This document shows, piece by piece, positions 24,125 through 33,056 of a DNA stretch of 38,222 bases. Source of the stretch: an uncultured Oceanospirillaceae bacterium (lineage in GTDB: Bacteria > Pseudomonadota > Gammaproteobacteria > Pseudomonadales > Balneatricaceae); assembly GCA_937138495.1 (NCBI GenBank), contig CAKZPE010000043.1, positions 1-38,222 on the forward strand, read 5' to 3'. The notes beneath the pieces were generated by a model. The model was not told where the DNA came from. It did not search any database and worked only from the letters and a program-made list of their open reading frames with translations. The position numbers and the translations under genes were made by a program. How positions within the stretch are numbered: position 1 is the first letter of the stretch; every line of letters begins with the position of its first letter.

Positions 24125-25042
24125 CTAGAAATATCCGGCGATTTTCTTTTGTTCCATGGAGCCTGCACTGTCGTGGTCAATTACCCGACCCTGACGTTCC
24201 GAGGTGGTGCTCAGTAACATCTCCTGAATGATTTCCGGCAGAGTCGTTGCTTTGGAGTCAACGGCACCGGTCAGTGGATAACAGCCCAGCGTACGGAAGC
24301 GCACCATTTTGTTTTCCGGTACTTCGTCCGGGTTGAGCGGCATCCGGTCGTCATCGACCATGATGTCGACACCGTCACGGTTTACAACCGGACGTTCAGC
24401 GGCAAAGTACAGCGGTACAATCGGGATGCTTTCCAGATAGATGTATTGCCAGATATCCAGTTCAGTCCAGTTTGATAACGGGAAGACCCGGATACTTTCC
24501 CCTTTGTCGATGCGGGTGTTAAAGGTATTCCACAGTTCCGGCCGCTGATCCTTGGGATTCCAGCGGTGGTGTTTGTCCCGGAAGGAGAACACGCGTTCCT
24601 TTGCCCGGGATTTTTCTTCATCGCGACGGGCACCACCGAACGCTGCATCAAACTGGTATTTATCCAGGGCCTGTTTCAGCCCCTGAGTTTTCATGATGTC
24701 AGTGTGTTTGGCGGAGCCGTGTTTAAACGGGCTGATATCCATATCAATGCCTTCCTGATTGATATGGACCAGTAGCTCCATGCCGGCTTCTTCAGCCATT
24801 TTGTCGCGAAACTCGATCATTTCCCTGAATTTCCAGGTGGTATCTACGTGCAACAGTGGGAATGGGGGCTTACCCGGGTAGAAAGCTTTGCGCGCTAAGT
24901 GCAGCATGACCGCCGAATCTTTACCGACCGAGTAAAGCATTACCGGGTTTTCAAACTCAGCAATAACTTCACGGATGATATGGATACTTTCGGCTTCAAG
25001 CTGGCGCAGGTGGGTCAGCTTGTGGGGTGATACTAGGCTCAT
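24125..25042 (-). CDS. cysD: Sulfate adenylyltransferase subunit 2
   Basis: A 305-residue catalytic subunit of ATP sulfurylase, a PP-loop ATP pyrophosphatase. The PP-loop is [18 protein letters not shown] near 38-55, and the family motifs [29 protein letters not shown] and [17 protein letters not shown] are all present. With CysN it makes adenosine 5'-phosphosulfate (APS) from sulfate and ATP, driven by GTP hydrolysis. It is first in the minus-strand operon. Length matches E. coli CysD. Confidence 0.96.
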   Translation of the reverse strand: MSLVSPHKLTHLRQLEAESIHIIREVIAEFENPVMLYSVGKDSAVMLHLARKAFYPGKPPFPLLHVDTTWKFREMIEFRDKMAEEAGMELLVHINQEGIDMDISPFKHGSAKHTDIMKTQGLKQALDKYQFDAAFGGARRDEEKSRAKERVFSFRDKHHRWNPKDQRPELWNTFNTRIDKGESIRVFPLSNWTELDIWQYIYLESIPIVPLYFAAERPVVNRDGVDIMVDDDRMPLNPDEVPENKMVRFRTLGCYPLTGAVDSKATTLPEIIQEMLLSTTSERQGRVIDHDSAGSMEQKKIAGYF

Positions 25043-25396
25043 CGCTGTGTGCTCAATAATAGTTTGAAGAAATATGCTTTAGACTAAAGAGTGTTGGATG
25101 GTTTATTGCCACCGGTTGACTCATCGTTGTAATTATTATTTCAACAAAAAATATCAAACATAAAAGAATAAATAATTATTTTTTATTTCTTTTTGGAATA
25201 TAGGGGTTCAATCGCTGGTACCATCAACTTATGCATTTTGGTTATTGAAGTTAATTTAAATATTATTTCATGGAATAAGGTGTCGACGAGTAATATGAAG
25301 TATTAATATTTCAATAACGGGTTTTGATGGTGTTGATGCCGGTTATTGTGAAAATGGCAGTTATTCAGAGACACAAGTGAGCGGGTAAAGCGGGTA
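25043..25396. promoter_or_regulatory. Divergent promoter region, cysDN and TSUP-cysH
   Basis: A 354-bp, very A+T-rich gap without a recognisable gene. It must hold the promoters of both sulfur operons. A perfect 13-bp palindrome CTTTAGACTAAAG lies at 25077-25089, 34 bp before the cysD start. CysB control is likely from biology, but CysB sites are too degenerate for me to mark one. Confidence 0.45.
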
Positions 25397-26191
25397 ATGG
25401 AATTTGGTTATGTGATCGCTGGTGCCATGGTTGGGGTACTGGTGGGGTTTACCGGAATTGGTGGTGGCGCGCTGATGACGCCCATGCTTATTCTGGGCTT
25501 TGGGGTACCTGTGGTTACAGCTGTCAGTACTGATCTGGCTTATGCTGCGATTACCAAGTTTGCAGGCAGCGTTGCGTATGCCCGGCAGCGTCTGGTTGCC
25601 TGGCGACTGGTGATTTTGCTGCTGTGTGGCAGTGTGCCGGGTAGTTTAGTGGCGTTGCACTACCTCAGCACAGCTGAAGATTTGCAGAGCCAGGTGGCCT
25701 TGGTGAATCTGATTCTGGGTGTCAGCCTGGTGATGACATCGGTGGTGCTGTGTCTGCGTGGCAGAATTCAGCAGTGGCAGGCAGCCCGGCAGGCTGATAT
25801 GGATTCAGCTGTGCAGTCAAAATCAGGTTTTGGTGCTAAAGATTTTATTCTGGTGGTGTCCGGTTTGGTGCTGGGTGGCCTGGTAACGTTGTCATCTGTG
25901 GGGGCCGGTGCGTTGGGCACAGCCTTATTAATTTTGTTGTTTCCCCGGATGAGTATGCGCCGGATTGTCGGTACGGATCTGGCCCATGCGGTTGTGTTGA
26001 CCGCCGTGGCAGGCAGTGGCCATTACAGCCTGGGCAATCTGGATTTTGTTTTGCTTGGCTACCTTTTGCTGGGATCTGTTCCCGGTGTGATTTTAGGAAG
26101 TCAGTTGGCCAGGCATCTTTCTTCAGCGGTATTGCAGCCGGTGATTGCAGTATTGCTGTTTGGGATTGGCGTACGGTTTATGCTGATCTGA
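25397..26191 (+). CDS. TSUP (TauE/SafE) family sulfur-compound transporter
   Basis: A 264-residue membrane protein with about 8 hydrophobic helices in two homologous halves, each opening with the family motif: GFTGIGGGALMTPMLILGFG near 22-41, and LSSVGAGALGTALLILLFP near 165-183. TSUP proteins move sulfate, sulfite, thiosulfate or sulfoacetate. It is upstream of cysH by 39 bp and divergent to cysDN, so sulfate uptake or sulfite export in the assimilation pathway is the likely job. No sulfate ABC transporter or SulP is present in the window. The direction of transport cannot be read from sequence. Confidence 0.88.
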   Translation: MEFGYVIAGAMVGVLVGFTGIGGGALMTPMLILGFGVPVVTAVSTDLAYAAITKFAGSVAYARQRLVAWRLVILLLCGSVPGSLVALHYLSTAEDLQSQVALVNLILGVSLVMTSVVLCLRGRIQQWQAARQADMDSAVQSKSGFGAKDFILVVSGLVLGGLVTLSSVGAGALGTALLILLFPRMSMRRIVGTDLAHAVVLTAVAGSGHYSLGNLDFVLLGYLLLGSVPGVILGSQLARHLSSAVLQPVIAVLLFGIGVRFMLI

Positions 26192-26230
26192 TAATGTATA
26201 AAACATGTCCTTGAACATGTCACAAGAGCG

Positions 26231-27001
26231 ATGGTGAGAAAAGTGAGTGATTCAGTTTCCCCGCAGTTAGCGGCTAAGGTAGAGCACAGTCTGAGTGTTT
26301 TACAGCAAGCGGCTGCCGAACACGGTTCTGCAGTGGTGTTTGCGAACAGTCTGGGGGCAGAAGATGTTGTGATAACGGATCTGCTGCAGCGTGCCAATAC
26401 CGGTACAGCCAGTTTTGTGCTGGATACCGGACGCTTGCCGGAAGAGACGCTGACGTTGCTGGAGGCTGTACAGCAACGTTATCCGGAGTTGCCGGTGAAG
26501 GTGTATTACCCGGTTGCAGAGCAGGTTGAAAGCTATGTGGCCAGCCACGGTGTGAATGCGTTCTACCGAAGCCAGTCATTGCGGAAGTCTTGCTGTGCGG
26601 TGCGCAAACTTGAACCGCTGAAACGGGCGCTGACGGGGCAGTCTGCGTGGATTACCGGATTGCGCCGTGAACAGTCGGTGACCCGGGAAGAGGTGGGCTT
26701 TAAAGAGTATGACGCCGGTAACGGGATGGATAAGTATAATCCTCTTGCTGACTGGGCTGATGCTGAGGTCTGGGCGTATATCCGTGCGTTTGATATCCCT
26801 TATAACCAGTTGCATGATCAGAATTTCCCAAGTATCGGCTGTGCACCATGCACCCGGGCTGTCAGTCAGGGAGAAGATATCCGTGCCGGTCGCTGGTGGT
26901 GGGAAAATCCGGAAACCCGCGAATGCGGTTTACATCCCGGAACGCCTGACCAGCCTGTGGCAGAAGCCTCAAAAGGCGTCGCTGATTTCTTACCGGACTG
27001 A
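26231..27001 (+). CDS. cysH: Adenylyl-sulfate (APS) reductase, [4Fe-4S] type
   Basis: A 256-residue assimilatory reductase. It has the adenylyl-binding start FANSLGAEDVV and FVLDTGRLPEET, the iron-sulfur cysteine pairs Cys121-Cys122 (RKSCCAVRK) and Cys204-Cys207 (GCAPCTR), and the catalytic Cys232 in ETRECGLH. The two pairs are the accepted marker separating APS reductases from PAPS reductases such as the E. coli enzyme, which lack them. It would reduce APS directly to sulfite with thioredoxin. That makes APS kinase unnecessary and agrees with the decayed kinase domain of CysN. The ATG at 26231 has a weak GAG upstream; a GTG at 26243 with GAG is possible. Confidence 0.94.
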   Translation: MVRKVSDSVSPQLAAKVEHSLSVLQQAAAEHGSAVVFANSLGAEDVVITDLLQRANTGTASFVLDTGRLPEETLTLLEAVQQRYPELPVKVYYPVAEQVESYVASHGVNAFYRSQSLRKSCCAVRKLEPLKRALTGQSAWITGLRREQSVTREEVGFKEYDAGNGMDKYNPLADWADAEVWAYIRAFDIPYNQLHDQNFPSIGCAPCTRAVSQGEDIRAGRWWWENPETRECGLHPGTPDQPVAEASKGVADFLPD

Positions 27002-27126
27002 TCTCTTGGTTTTGCCCGGTTTGTCAGCAGTCAGTGACGGCCGGGTGCTCCATTCTTTTAACGCTGGTTACAGACAACCGGTGCCGGTGGGCTGAGTAAG
27101 GTTGTAAGGCCGGTGATAGCCTGGGT

Positions 27127-27816
27127 TCAAATAAAGGTGAATTCAGATACAAAATTATATTGGACGTCTGTCACTGCCTGTTGTGATGCAAGTGCCAGCT
27201 GGCAGTTGTAGTTATCCAGTTTTTTGAGTATCAGATGTAGACCCTGTTTTTGATGCTCTTCACTGATTGTGCATATCTTTTCAATTGGCACCTTCTTCAT
27301 TTTCAGTACGTTGTGTAATTTATACAGCGCTTCTTTAGCACACCAGCAACGGTAGAAAAAATCTTGTTGCTCCTCTTCTGACAGCGTTGCATAACGCAGC
27401 TGCTCGGCTGTTGTCATGAAGCCTGACGTCAGTGCGGCCATGTTGTGTCTTGGTTTTCTGTATTCAATATCAACCCCTAAATACATCTCGCTTACGGTCA
27501 CTGCGATCAGGTTTTGACTGTGGCTAATGCTGAGGGAAATATTTTTTGCGGGATGGGTCACTCTGGGGGCAGCATTCAGCTGCTCGGTGATGTTCCATGC
27601 CTGGTTTGATAATTCAGGATAGTGGCAAAATACATGCCGGATCAGGCTGCGGCTGGTGATGTATTCTCTGAATTTGCGAGGGTGTCTGATGTTGTTCAGG
27701 CGTTGCTTCTCGGAACGACTGAGCAGAGGGCGCAGACTTTTCTCCAGCATCCGGGTGCAGGGGCCGGTTTCAGCAAACCAGATTATTGGGGGGGCATCAG
27801 AAGAGCGGGTTTGCAT
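27127..27816 (-). CDS. apeB: 4'-Phosphopantetheinyl transferase (Sfp type) of the APE cluster
   Basis: A 229-residue enzyme that attaches phosphopantetheine to acyl carrier proteins. The Mg-binding motif YLGVDIEYRKPRHNM and the second signature FYRCWCAKEALYKLHNVLK (WxxKEAxxK) are both present, as is the ISLSISHSQNLIAVTVS segment before them. It faces away from the aryl polyene operon, which encodes two carrier proteins; these are the obvious substrates. The 5' end has no good ribosome site in front of the ATG at 27816. The symbol follows the published ape naming as I recall it and is less certain than the function. Confidence 0.88.
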   Translation of the reverse strand: MQTRSSDAPPIIWFAETGPCTRMLEKSLRPLLSRSEKQRLNNIRHPRKFREYITSRSLIRHVFCHYPELSNQAWNITEQLNAAPRVTHPAKNISLSISHSQNLIAVTVSEMYLGVDIEYRKPRHNMAALTSGFMTTAEQLRYATLSEEEQQDFFYRCWCAKEALYKLHNVLKMKKVPIEKICTISEEHQKQGLHLILKKLDNYNCQLALASQQAVTDVQYNFVSEFTFI

Positions 27817-28057
27817 AAGAAATAATCAGCCAGGCTTAATATATGTCAGGGTCATTACTGTCTGATAATATTACCATCTGTTTCAGGTGGTGTTTATCAG
27901 GTTTCCGTTAAAGCAAATAGCAAAGTGATTGTTTTAATTTTCGGGTGCTTGCAACTGACGCCTTCCTAGGTAGAATTCGTCGATTCACTGAAAGCCCGGT
28001 GCGTGCTTCATATAACTGAGCGCTTTCATATATCGTTGTCACAGGAGAGTGGGAAGG
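27817..28057. promoter_or_regulatory. Divergent promoter region of the APE cluster
   Basis: A 241-bp gap between the phosphopantetheinyl transferase and the first biosynthetic gene. The inverted pair TGAAAGC (27989-27995) and GCTTTCA (28022-28028) lies just ahead of the operon. No assignable promoter boxes, and no regulator gene nearby. Confidence 0.35.
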
Positions 28058-28780
28058 TTGCTACGTTTTAATATTGATGCATGGAATGCGTATGCGCCTG
28101 ATCTGGAAAGTCGCGATGCCTGGCAGGCATGGCTTGCCAGCCCGTTCACTCCTGATGGTCCTGTTAAACCTGCGGTTATGAAGACGGTCCCTGCTATGTT
28201 AAGGCGGCGTTTTACGCCTTTAGGGAAAGTGGCAATGGGGGCCGCGTTACCTCTGTTATCTGATACTGACTCTGTTGCCAGCGTGTTTGCGTCCCGCCAT
28301 GGCGATACTCCTCTGACGCTTGAACTGTTACAGGGGATTGGCCAGGCTGATCCTATGTCACCCACTGCTTTCAGTCTTGCGGTGCATAATGCAGTTGGCG
28401 GCCTTTACTCAATTGCCTGTAAAGATAAAAGTGCAATCAATGCGATTGCTGCCAGTGAGGGGCTGGTGGTGCAGGCGTTGCTGGAAGCGGTTTGTCAGCT
28501 ACAGGTTCACCGGCGGGTGTTGTGCGTTATTTACGATGTGGTATTGCCGGAGTTGTACCAGCCTTATTCTCAGGGGCCTGACTTCCCTCATGCACTGGCA
28601 TTGATGATTAGCCGTGACGGTGACAACGGTTTTGTACTTCAACAGCGACCGGGCGTTACTGATGCGGTGGAAAGCGGCCAGGATATTCCGGATATGATTG
28701 CGCTGCTTTGTGGCAATGCTGACAGATTATCCTGCTCCGTCAGGGGCGCACACTGGCTGTTGAACCGGGTGACCCGGTGA
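28058..28780 (+). CDS. apeC: Beta-ketoacyl synthase-like chain-length factor
   Basis: A 240-residue protein resembling only the N-terminal half of a ketosynthase. It starts LLRFNIDAWNAYAPDLE and has SPTAFSLAVHNAVGGLYSIACKD, the segment conserved in the 'beta-ketoacyl synthase chain length factor' family of APE and flexirubin loci. It lacks the DTACSSS-type active-site Cys context and the C-terminal His residues, so it should work as a partner of the KS rather than as an enzyme alone. I chose TTG at 28058, 10 nt after AGGAG at 28043-28047; a GTG at 28049 is also in frame but lies too close to that site. It overlaps apeD by 4 bases. Confidence 0.82.
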   Translation: MLRFNIDAWNAYAPDLESRDAWQAWLASPFTPDGPVKPAVMKTVPAMLRRRFTPLGKVAMGAALPLLSDTDSVASVFASRHGDTPLTLELLQGIGQADPMSPTAFSLAVHNAVGGLYSIACKDKSAINAIAASEGLVVQALLEAVCQLQVHRRVLCVIYDVVLPELYQPYSQGPDFPHALALMISRDGDNGFVLQQRPGVTDAVESGQDIPDMIALLCGNADRLSCSVRGAHWLLNRVTR

Positions 28781-29553
28781 AAGCGCTCTGGCTGCACATT
28801 AATCATGGCTGGCGCTGGGTAGGGACTGCATTTAGCTTCCTGGTATTTGGGGGTGGCGGTGTATTATTGCCGGTTATCGTCGTGCCGGTTTTATGGCTTT
28901 TCTATCGGGACGAACAGGTCCGGCAGTCTGCTGCTAAACGGTTTATTCATCATTCATTTCGTTTTTATATAGGGATGATGCGTTGCTTGGGTGTGCTGAG
29001 TTATCAGGTTGAAGGCATCAGGAAGTTTGAGGGGGCTCAACTGGTCCTGGCTAATCATCCTTCGCTCATTGATGTGATTTTTCTGATTGCCCTGTTACCG
29101 AATGCTAATTGTGTGGTGAAGGGGCGGCTGGTACAGAACCCTTTTACCCGGGGCCCCATCCGGACTGCCGGTTACATCATTAATGATGGCAGTGAAGATG
29201 TGCTTGATCTGGCCCGGGCTGCATTTCGCCGGGGGGAAGCATTAATTGTTTTTCCTGAAGGTACCCGTACGGAGCCTGATCAGATGCCTCTGTTTAAGCG
29301 CGGAGCCGCGCAGATTGCTGTGCGTACCGGAGCAGATATTTCGCCAGTGTTGATAGAATGTTCACCGACAACGCTGACTAAGTCTGACCGTTGGTACGAA
29401 GTACCTGACAGAAAAGTACATATCCGTATTCAGGTAAAGGATATTATTCCTGCGGATCAATATATGGCGCCGGTGTCTCCGGCAAAGCTGGCCCGGACGC
29501 TGACCCGGGATCTGAACGAATATTTTAATAAGGAATTGAGAGTCTATGAGTGA
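28777..29553 (+). CDS. apeD: 1-Acyl-glycerol-3-phosphate acyltransferase-like protein
   Basis: A 258-residue membrane-associated acyltransferase of the PlsC family. The catalytic HxxxxD motif is His94-Asp99 (ANHPSLIDV) and the substrate motif is FPEGTRT at 159-165; a hydrophobic anchor spans about 16-43. It probably moves an acyl group to or from the polyene or its lipid anchor. It starts with GTG inside the apeC stop (GTGA overlap) and overlaps apeE by 8 bases, so it is translationally coupled on both sides. Confidence 0.87.
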   Translation: MKALWLHINHGWRWVGTAFSFLVFGGGGVLLPVIVVPVLWLFYRDEQVRQSAAKRFIHHSFRFYIGMMRCLGVLSYQVEGIRKFEGAQLVLANHPSLIDVIFLIALLPNANCVVKGRLVQNPFTRGPIRTAGYIINDGSEDVLDLARAAFRRGEALIVFPEGTRTEPDQMPLFKRGAAQIAVRTGADISPVLIECSPTTLTKSDRWYEVPDRKVHIRIQVKDIIPADQYMAPVSPAKLARTLTRDLNEYFNKELRVYE

Positions 29554-29806
29554 CTTAAAGACTGAACTCAAACATATGATTATCGAGTCTCTTGATCTTG
29601 AAGATATTGAGGTGGATGAAATTGTAGATGATGAGCCACTGTTTGTTGAGGGGCTCGGGCTTGATTCTATTGATGCACTTGAGATTGGCCTGGCGTTACA
29701 AAAGCGGTATGGCATAACGTTAAATTCGGATTCTGAAGAAACCCGTAAGCACTTTGCTAATGTGAATGCATTGGCGGCGCTGGTTGAGTCTCAGCGAACT
29801 AAATAA
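29546..29806 (+). CDS. apeE: Acyl carrier protein 1
   Basis: An 86-residue acidic acyl carrier protein. The phosphopantetheine site is Ser41 in EGLGLDSIDALEIGLAL. Helix I (about 5-18) and the LxxLxE-type acidic loop fit the fold. In the APE pathway one of the two carriers takes the aryl starter loaded by the ligase. It overlaps the end of apeD and is followed 9 bp later by the second carrier. Confidence 0.93.
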   Translation: MSDLKTELKHMIIESLDLEDIEVDEIVDDEPLFVEGLGLDSIDALEIGLALQKRYGITLNSDSEETRKHFANVNALAALVESQRTK

Positions 29807-29815
29807 GAGATTATT

Positions 29816-30067
29816 ATGCATAGCCAGGAAGAAATTTATTCTAAAGTTGTTGCTATCCTTGAAGAGCTTTTTGAAGTGGATGCAGAATCAGTAACGCCGG
29901 AGTCTAACTTGTATCAGGATCTGGATATTGACAGCATAGATGCTGTTGATCTGGTGGTGGAGTTAAAGAAATATACCGGTAAGAAAATCCAGCCTGATGA
30001 TTTCAAACAGGTTCGCACCGTTCAGGATGTGGTTGCCGAAGTTGATAAGCTGCTTAACAACGTATAA
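29816..30067 (+). CDS. apeF: Acyl carrier protein 2
   Basis: An 83-residue acidic carrier with Ser40 in DLDIDSIDAVDLVVELKKYT. The two carriers are clearly diverged outside the DSID motif, so they are unlikely to be a recent copy and probably hold different intermediates (starter versus growing polyene). AGAGATTATT precedes the ATG. Confidence 0.93.
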   Translation: MHSQEEIYSKVVAILEELFEVDAESVTPESNLYQDLDIDSIDAVDLVVELKKYTGKKIQPDDFKQVRTVQDVVAEVDKLLNNV

Positions 30068-30072
30068 TTCCT

Positions 30073-30639
30073 GTGGTGCTTAAGGTAATTGCGGGTGTCA
30101 TCTCGCTGGCGTATCCCTTTCTTGTGTACTGGGGAATGCTGAACGTTGATGCCCGTTTTGTGTTGCCAGTGCTGTTAGTGCTTTTGGGCTTACGATGGGT
30201 TATCGGAGGGCAGGTTAACGAGAGCCACGTTAACGAGCGAAAGATACTCCTGATGACCGCCGTTGCATTGCTGACTGTTATCGCTGTCTGGGGGCTGACA
30301 GCAGGGTTGAAGTTTTACCCCGTGCTGATGAATCTTGGCTTTTTAACCGTGTTTGCCGGTAGTCTGTTTGCGCCGATGACTGTTGTTGAGAAAATTGCCA
30401 GACTGAAAGATCCGGATTTACCGCCGGAAGGGGTTATTTATACCCGGAAAGTTACTCAGGTCTGGTGTGCATTTTTCCTGATTAACGGTTCGCTTGCCGC
30501 AGGTACGGCGTTGTACGCCAGTGATGAAGTTTGGTTGTTGTATAACGGTTTTATCGCATACATTTTAATTGCTGCCCTGGCCGCCGGTGAATGGCTGGTG
30601 CGAAGAAAGGTTAAGCCCGAAGAGCATGGACGTAGTTAA
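30073..30639 (+). CDS. apeG: APE-cluster integral membrane protein (COG4648-like)
   Basis: A 188-residue membrane protein with about five hydrophobic segments (roughly 4-20, 28-40, 60-77, 85-105, 133-165) and a short basic tail. It matches in position and length the conserved COG4648 membrane protein found between the carrier proteins and the ligase in aryl polyene clusters; its biochemical role is not known. The first codon is GTG at 30073, with another GTG right after it; the ribosome site is weak, so it may be read by coupling with apeF. The end overlaps the next gene by 14 bases. Confidence 0.75.
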   Translation: MVLKVIAGVISLAYPFLVYWGMLNVDARFVLPVLLVLLGLRWVIGGQVNESHVNERKILLMTAVALLTVIAVWGLTAGLKFYPVLMNLGFLTVFAGSLFAPMTVVEKIARLKDPDLPPEGVIYTRKVTQVWCAFFLINGSLAAGTALYASDEVWLLYNGFIAYILIAALAAGEWLVRRKVKPEEHGRS

Positions 30640-32302
30640 GTTATCCCGCTGGTTGTCTGATGTGGATGCCGGGCAAACGGTGGCTTATGATGCTGGCCGT
30701 CCGCTGAGCAAAGCAGATCTTGAATCCCGGATTCGTAAGTGGCAAGCCTGTTTTTCCCGCACAGATGCAACGCGCTGGGCGGTGTATCATTCAGATGCTT
30801 TTGAGTTTCTGGCTATTTTGCTGGCGTTATGGACATTACAGCGGATCGCTTGTGTTCCCGGGGATAACCGTCCCGGAACAGTCGAATCTTTATATCCCTG
30901 CGTGGATGCTTTTGCCGGTGAGTTTGATGAGTCTGAAGTGACTGTTGCTGATAGCAGCGGTGATTTTTCCGGTTGGCCGTTGTTGAATATTGATTATCCG
31001 GCCCTTGAAATTTATACGTCAGGATCCTCGGGCAAGCCTGCTGCAATTGCAAAGACTATCGGGCAACTTGAAAGAGAGTCGCTGGCGCTGGCTGAGTTAT
31101 TGCCGGCGAGTAGCGAACATGAGGTGATTCTGGGAACGGTTAGTCATCAGCATTTTTACGGTATGACTTTCAGGTTGTTTCGCTCGCTGGCTCAGAATCT
31201 GCCATTTGATTTAACTGTATGTGAATATGCCGAAACGGTGATCTCCCGGTCGGCTCACTATGATGCTGTTGGGCTTATTTCCAGCCCGGCACTGCTGGCC
31301 CGGCTGAATGCCGCGCTAAACTGGTCGCAGATGGCTGAGAAGTGTAATTTTGTGCTGTCTTCAGCAGCTGCGTTGTCAGCACAGGCAAGTGGACAGACCC
31401 ATGCGTTGCTCTGTGCTCCGGTTCTGGAGATATACGGCAGTTCTGAAACCGGTGCAGTTGCCTGGCGTGATCAGCAAAAATCTGCTGTCTGGCAGGCCAT
31501 TCCCGGGGTTGAGTTAGATAAAACTCCCGATGAGTGTTTACGGGTATCTGCTCCCTTTTTACCAACCCCGGTTGTTCTGGCGGATCAGGTTCGCTTTGTT
31601 GCCGGAGGCTTTGATTTACGGGGCCGTGCTGACCGGATTGTAAAAGTAGAAGGTAAACGGGTCTCTCTGACCGGTATCGAGAACCGCTTATTGCACAGCG
31701 AATGGGTACGGGAAGTAAAGGCGATCATTCTGGAGCGACGCCGAACCGAAGTGGCGGCGGTAATTGAGCTGAGTGATGAAGGTCTCAGTTTGTTACAGAC
31801 TGAAGGCAAGAAAGCCCTGGTTGGCCGGTTAAAAGGGTATTTGAAAGATTATTTTGAAGCGGTTGCTATTCCACGCCGCTGGCGGTTTCCCTCGCGGTTG
31901 CCGTATAACCCGCAAGGAAAATTAACCGTGGAAGATTTAACAGCGTTATTTAATTCTGAGCCAGCCCGCTGGCCCGATTTAATCAGTCAGACCGTCGGGG
32001 GGCTTGAAGCGGAGCTGCGGTGTCGGATTCCGGCGGAGTTAGTGTATTTTGACGGACATTTTGCACAGCATCCAATTCTTCCCGGTATTACTCAGATACA
32101 CTGGGCCGAGCGTTTTGGCCGGGATTTGCTGGCGATAGAAGGGCAGTTTCTGCGCCTTGAAGTAGTGAAATTTCAACAGGTAATAACACCTGATTCTCAG
32201 GTGCTTATCAGTCTTAGTTTTAATTCAGATAAACAGAAACTCACTTTTAGCTATACCTCGGATAAAGGTGTTCATTCCAGTGGCAGGATTTGTTTTGGCT
32301 GA
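30626..32302 (+). CDS. apeH: Aryl acyl-AMP ligase fused to 3-hydroxyacyl-ACP dehydratase
   Basis: A 558-residue fusion. Residues 1-440 are an adenylate-forming ligase: A3-type motif LEIYTSGSSGKPAAIAK near 133-149, EIYGSSETGAVAW, and RGRADRIVKVEGKRVSL near the hinge. It should activate the aryl acid starter (4-hydroxybenzoate in studied systems) and load it onto a carrier. Residues about 450-558 are a hot-dog dehydratase of the ApeI/FabZ type: YFDGHFAQHPILPGITQIHW, with catalytic His478. In the described clusters these two activities are separate genes, apeH and apeI, in the same order, so this looks like gene fusion at the junction. The ATG at 30626 overlaps apeG. Confidence 0.88.
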   Translation: MDVVKLSRWLSDVDAGQTVAYDAGRPLSKADLESRIRKWQACFSRTDATRWAVYHSDAFEFLAILLALWTLQRIACVPGDNRPGTVESLYPCVDAFAGEFDESEVTVADSSGDFSGWPLLNIDYPALEIYTSGSSGKPAAIAKTIGQLERESLALAELLPASSEHEVILGTVSHQHFYGMTFRLFRSLAQNLPFDLTVCEYAETVISRSAHYDAVGLISSPALLARLNAALNWSQMAEKCNFVLSSAAALSAQASGQTHALLCAPVLEIYGSSETGAVAWRDQQKSAVWQAIPGVELDKTPDECLRVSAPFLPTPVVLADQVRFVAGGFDLRGRADRIVKVEGKRVSLTGIENRLLHSEWVREVKAIILERRRTEVAAVIELSDEGLSLLQTEGKKALVGRLKGYLKDYFEAVAIPRRWRFPSRLPYNPQGKLTVEDLTALFNSEPARWPDLISQTVGGLEAELRCRIPAELVYFDGHFAQHPILPGITQIHWAERFGRDLLAIEGQFLRLEVVKFQQVITPDSQVLISLSFNSDKQKLTFSYTSDKGVHSSGRICFG

Positions 32303-33056
32303 ATCAGATTTTCATCCTGCGTTTGTGATTCCTGTTTATAATCATGAGCATGCCATCAGAGCGACGTTGCTGGGCGCCTTAGAGTACCGGATGCCTGTAC
32401 TGCTGGTGGATGATGGCAGTGACAGCCTTTGTCAGCAGGTTTTGGAGCAGTTAGCCGGAGAGTTTTCAGACCGGGTTTTTCTGTTACGCCTGGATCTTAA
32501 CAGCGGTAAGGGCGGGGCGCTGAAGGCCGGATTCCGGTTTCTTCTGGATAAGGGGTTCAGCCATGGTATTCAGATTGATGCAGACGGTCAGCATGACGTG
32601 GCGGATTTACCGGGTTTTTTGAAGGCCGCTGAGGTGCAGCCGCAAGCGTTAATTGCCGGGTATCCTGATTATGACGAATCGGTGCCTAAGTTACGTTATT
32701 ACGGACGTTATCTGACCCATGTCTGGGTTTGGATTAACACCTTGTCATTTTCTATTCGCGATACGATGTGTGGCTTTCGCCTATACCCCCTGGCCCCGCT
32801 GGTCAGACAGTTAAGTGAAGAGCCGTGCGGTGACAGGATGGATTTTGATACCGAGGTGCTGGTTCGCTGGTTCTGGCGCGGTGGTACGGTGATTAACCAG
32901 CCGGTGAACGTTCGCTATCCGCTGGATGGTGTGTCACATTTCAATGTCTGGCGGGATAACGTGCTGATCAGTCTGATGCACACCCGGTTATTTTTTGGCA
33001 TGTTGCGCCGTTTACCTGCCTTGCTGCAGCGTAAATTTCGCCAGGATAAACGATGA
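32295..33056 (+). CDS. apeJ: Family 2 glycosyltransferase
   Basis: A 253-residue GT-A glycosyltransferase. It starts with FHPAFVIPVYNHEHAIRATL, then VDDGSDS near 46-52, and the metal motif IDADGQHDVADLPGFLKAA. DTMCGFRLYP and MDFDTEVLVRWFWRG fit the acceptor side. It is of the polyprenol/dolichyl-phosphate glycosyltransferase-like group and may act on the head of the aryl polyene lipid. I chose TTG at 32295 because AGGA lies 6 nt upstream; GTG codons at 32268 and 32280 are alternatives. The gene overlaps the ligase-dehydratase gene by 8 bases and the next gene by 4. In some clusters this and the next gene are one protein. Confidence 0.82.
   Translation: MAESDFHPAFVIPVYNHEHAIRATLLGALEYRMPVLLVDDGSDSLCQQVLEQLAGEFSDRVFLLRLDLNSGKGGALKAGFRFLLDKGFSHGIQIDADGQHDVADLPGFLKAAEVQPQALIAGYPDYDESVPKLRYYGRYLTHVWVWINTLSFSIRDTMCGFRLYPLAPLVRQLSEEPCGDRMDFDTEVLVRWFWRGGTVINQPVNVRYPLDGVSHFNVWRDNVLISLMHTRLFFGMLRRLPALLQRKFRQDKR

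Noticed and set aside
26200..26220. ACATGT repeated on either side of a 6-bp spacer before cysH
   Set aside because: Each half is itself a 6-bp palindrome, and such short repeats are common by chance; no link to a known operator.
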